From Siderastrea radians (taxonomy: Eukaryota; Cnidaria; Anthozoa; Scleractinia; Rhizangiidae), in contig OZ024898.1 in NCBI GenBank assembly GCA_964017195.1, positions 13,384,557 to 13,448,556 of the forward strand: a stretch of DNA of 64,000 nucleotides. The letters are read 5' to 3'. This document shows positions 63,481-64,000 of this stretch, in pieces. Numbering within the stretch: the stretch's first letter is position 1; the number at the start of each line of letters is the position of its first letter. The notes under the pieces were generated by a model. The model searched no databases and had not been told where the DNA came from. It saw only the letters and a program-made list of their open reading frames with translations. A program made the translations under genes and the position numbers.

Positions 63481-64000
63481 AGTACACCTCCTGGCCAAGC
63501 AGAAGACACCTAATGTATCCACCCCGATTAATGTTAATGTTTTAGAAAGGGAATTATCCCTACATCCTGACCGTAATTTTGTTACTAGTTTAAATAATGG
63601 TTTACGCTATGGCATACATGTCGGCTATACCGGTCCTGAAAAATCCCGGGTATCCCGTAATCTCATTTCCGCTGACCAGCACCCTGAGGTGGTTTCTTCA
63701 AATCTTTCTAAGGAGATTAACCTTGGGCGGGTAGCGGGCCCTTTCAACTCCCCACCCCTCCCTAACCTCCAATGTCACCCGGTGGGTGTGGTGCCTAAAA
63801 AACATTCCTCTGAATGGCGTACTATCTACCACCTTTCTTATCCCGAGGGCGACAGCATTAACGACCATATCCCCAAGGATCCCTACAGCCTCCAATATGT
63901 TCGGGTAGATGATGCTATTCGCATCCTTAAGTCCCTGGGCCCGGGTTCTTTCATGGCAAAAACCGATCTAAAATCAGCATTTCGCCTGATCCCTGTCCAC
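63459..64000 (+). CDS. RT of the right-edge YR-type retroelement (partial, runs off the window)
   Basis: Read from MAEAAKDKVHLLAKQKTPNV, overlapping the Gag knuckle frame, and open to the window edge. It shows GRVAGPFNSPPLPNLQCHPV, VVPKKHSSEWRTIYHLSYPE, INDHIPKDPYSLQYVRVDDA and FMAKTDLKSAFRLIPVH. This is the amino-terminal half of a DIRS/Ngaro-type RT, before the catalytic YxDD. No disruption is visible in this part. Confidence 0.8.

Noticed and set aside
63019..63522. Minus-strand frame of 167 codons at the right edge
   Set aside because: It is a shadow in GC-rich Gag coding sequence on the plus strand.

Overview
The window is a eukaryotic, AT-rich, intron-bearing animal sequence built almost entirely of nested transposable elements. 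The mix (L1-type LINEs, a Penelope-like element with a GIY-YIG nuclease, tyrosine-recombinase (DIRS/Ngaro-type) retroelements, a Ty3-type LTR element, CACTA/EnSpm, Mutator-like, piggyBac, pogo, and long foldback elements) and the style of the reading frames fit a cnidarian, most likely an anthozoan such as a stony coral. That assignment is inference from element types. I see no prokaryotic operon, no rRNA or tRNA gene, no CRISPR array, and no clearly intact host gene.

Region 1, 1-16.1 kb. After a broken pogo-type transposase (415-697) comes what looks like one 15.2 kb inverted-repeat element (951-16129), with long terminal inverted repeats and an imperfect 10-bp target duplication. Inside it lie a 1.29 kb foldback element (1619-2911), a broken kinase plus cysteine-peptidase-like gene (about 3280-4420), and a chimeric pair of L1 elements (about 5950-15636). 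The second L1 is cut cleanly by another foldback element (12849-14226) with a 7-bp target duplication.

Region 2, 16.1-32.3 kb. There are scattered unrecognised exons (16.7-20.0 kb). A three-exon Mutator-like transposase gene (20381-23127) carries two frameshifts. A small three-exon gene on the minus strand (24260-25085), a Penelope-like fragment, and a HECT-like E3 fragment follow. A complete but dead Ty3-type retrotransposon (26904-31629) has 146-bp LTRs and a 5-bp target duplication.

Region 3, 32.6-45.8 kb, is the most interesting. A tyrosine-recombinase-type retroelement (SGNH hydrolase, tandem repeats, Gag) has been split inside the codons of its hydrolase DGVH catalytic motif by a 10.6 kb CACTA/EnSpm element (33154-43761). 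This element looks intact. It has inverted termini, a perfect 3-bp duplication, subterminal repeat arrays, a two-exon 1070-residue transposase on the plus strand, and a divergent multi-exon SAM-domain gene on the minus strand. The SAM gene has two possible first exons; every exon is open and every splice phase matches. The two genes share a start-to-start gap of about 113 bp, and a copy of the subterminal repeat sits in the transposase intron. This is the best candidate for an undescribed system: a transposase with a SAM-domain accessory protein.

Region 4, 45.8-64 kb. A 2.3 kb foldback element with a 51-bp tandem-repeat core is followed by short inverted-repeat elements, one of them a piggyBac-type MITE (51790-52887) flanked by TTAA. 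A broken coiled-coil gene is interrupted by a tyrosine-recombinase retroelement (54518-59132) that keeps RT, RNase H and recombinase motifs. A 3'-truncated piggyBac transposase follows. A SAP-domain Gag/RT retroelement runs off the right edge.
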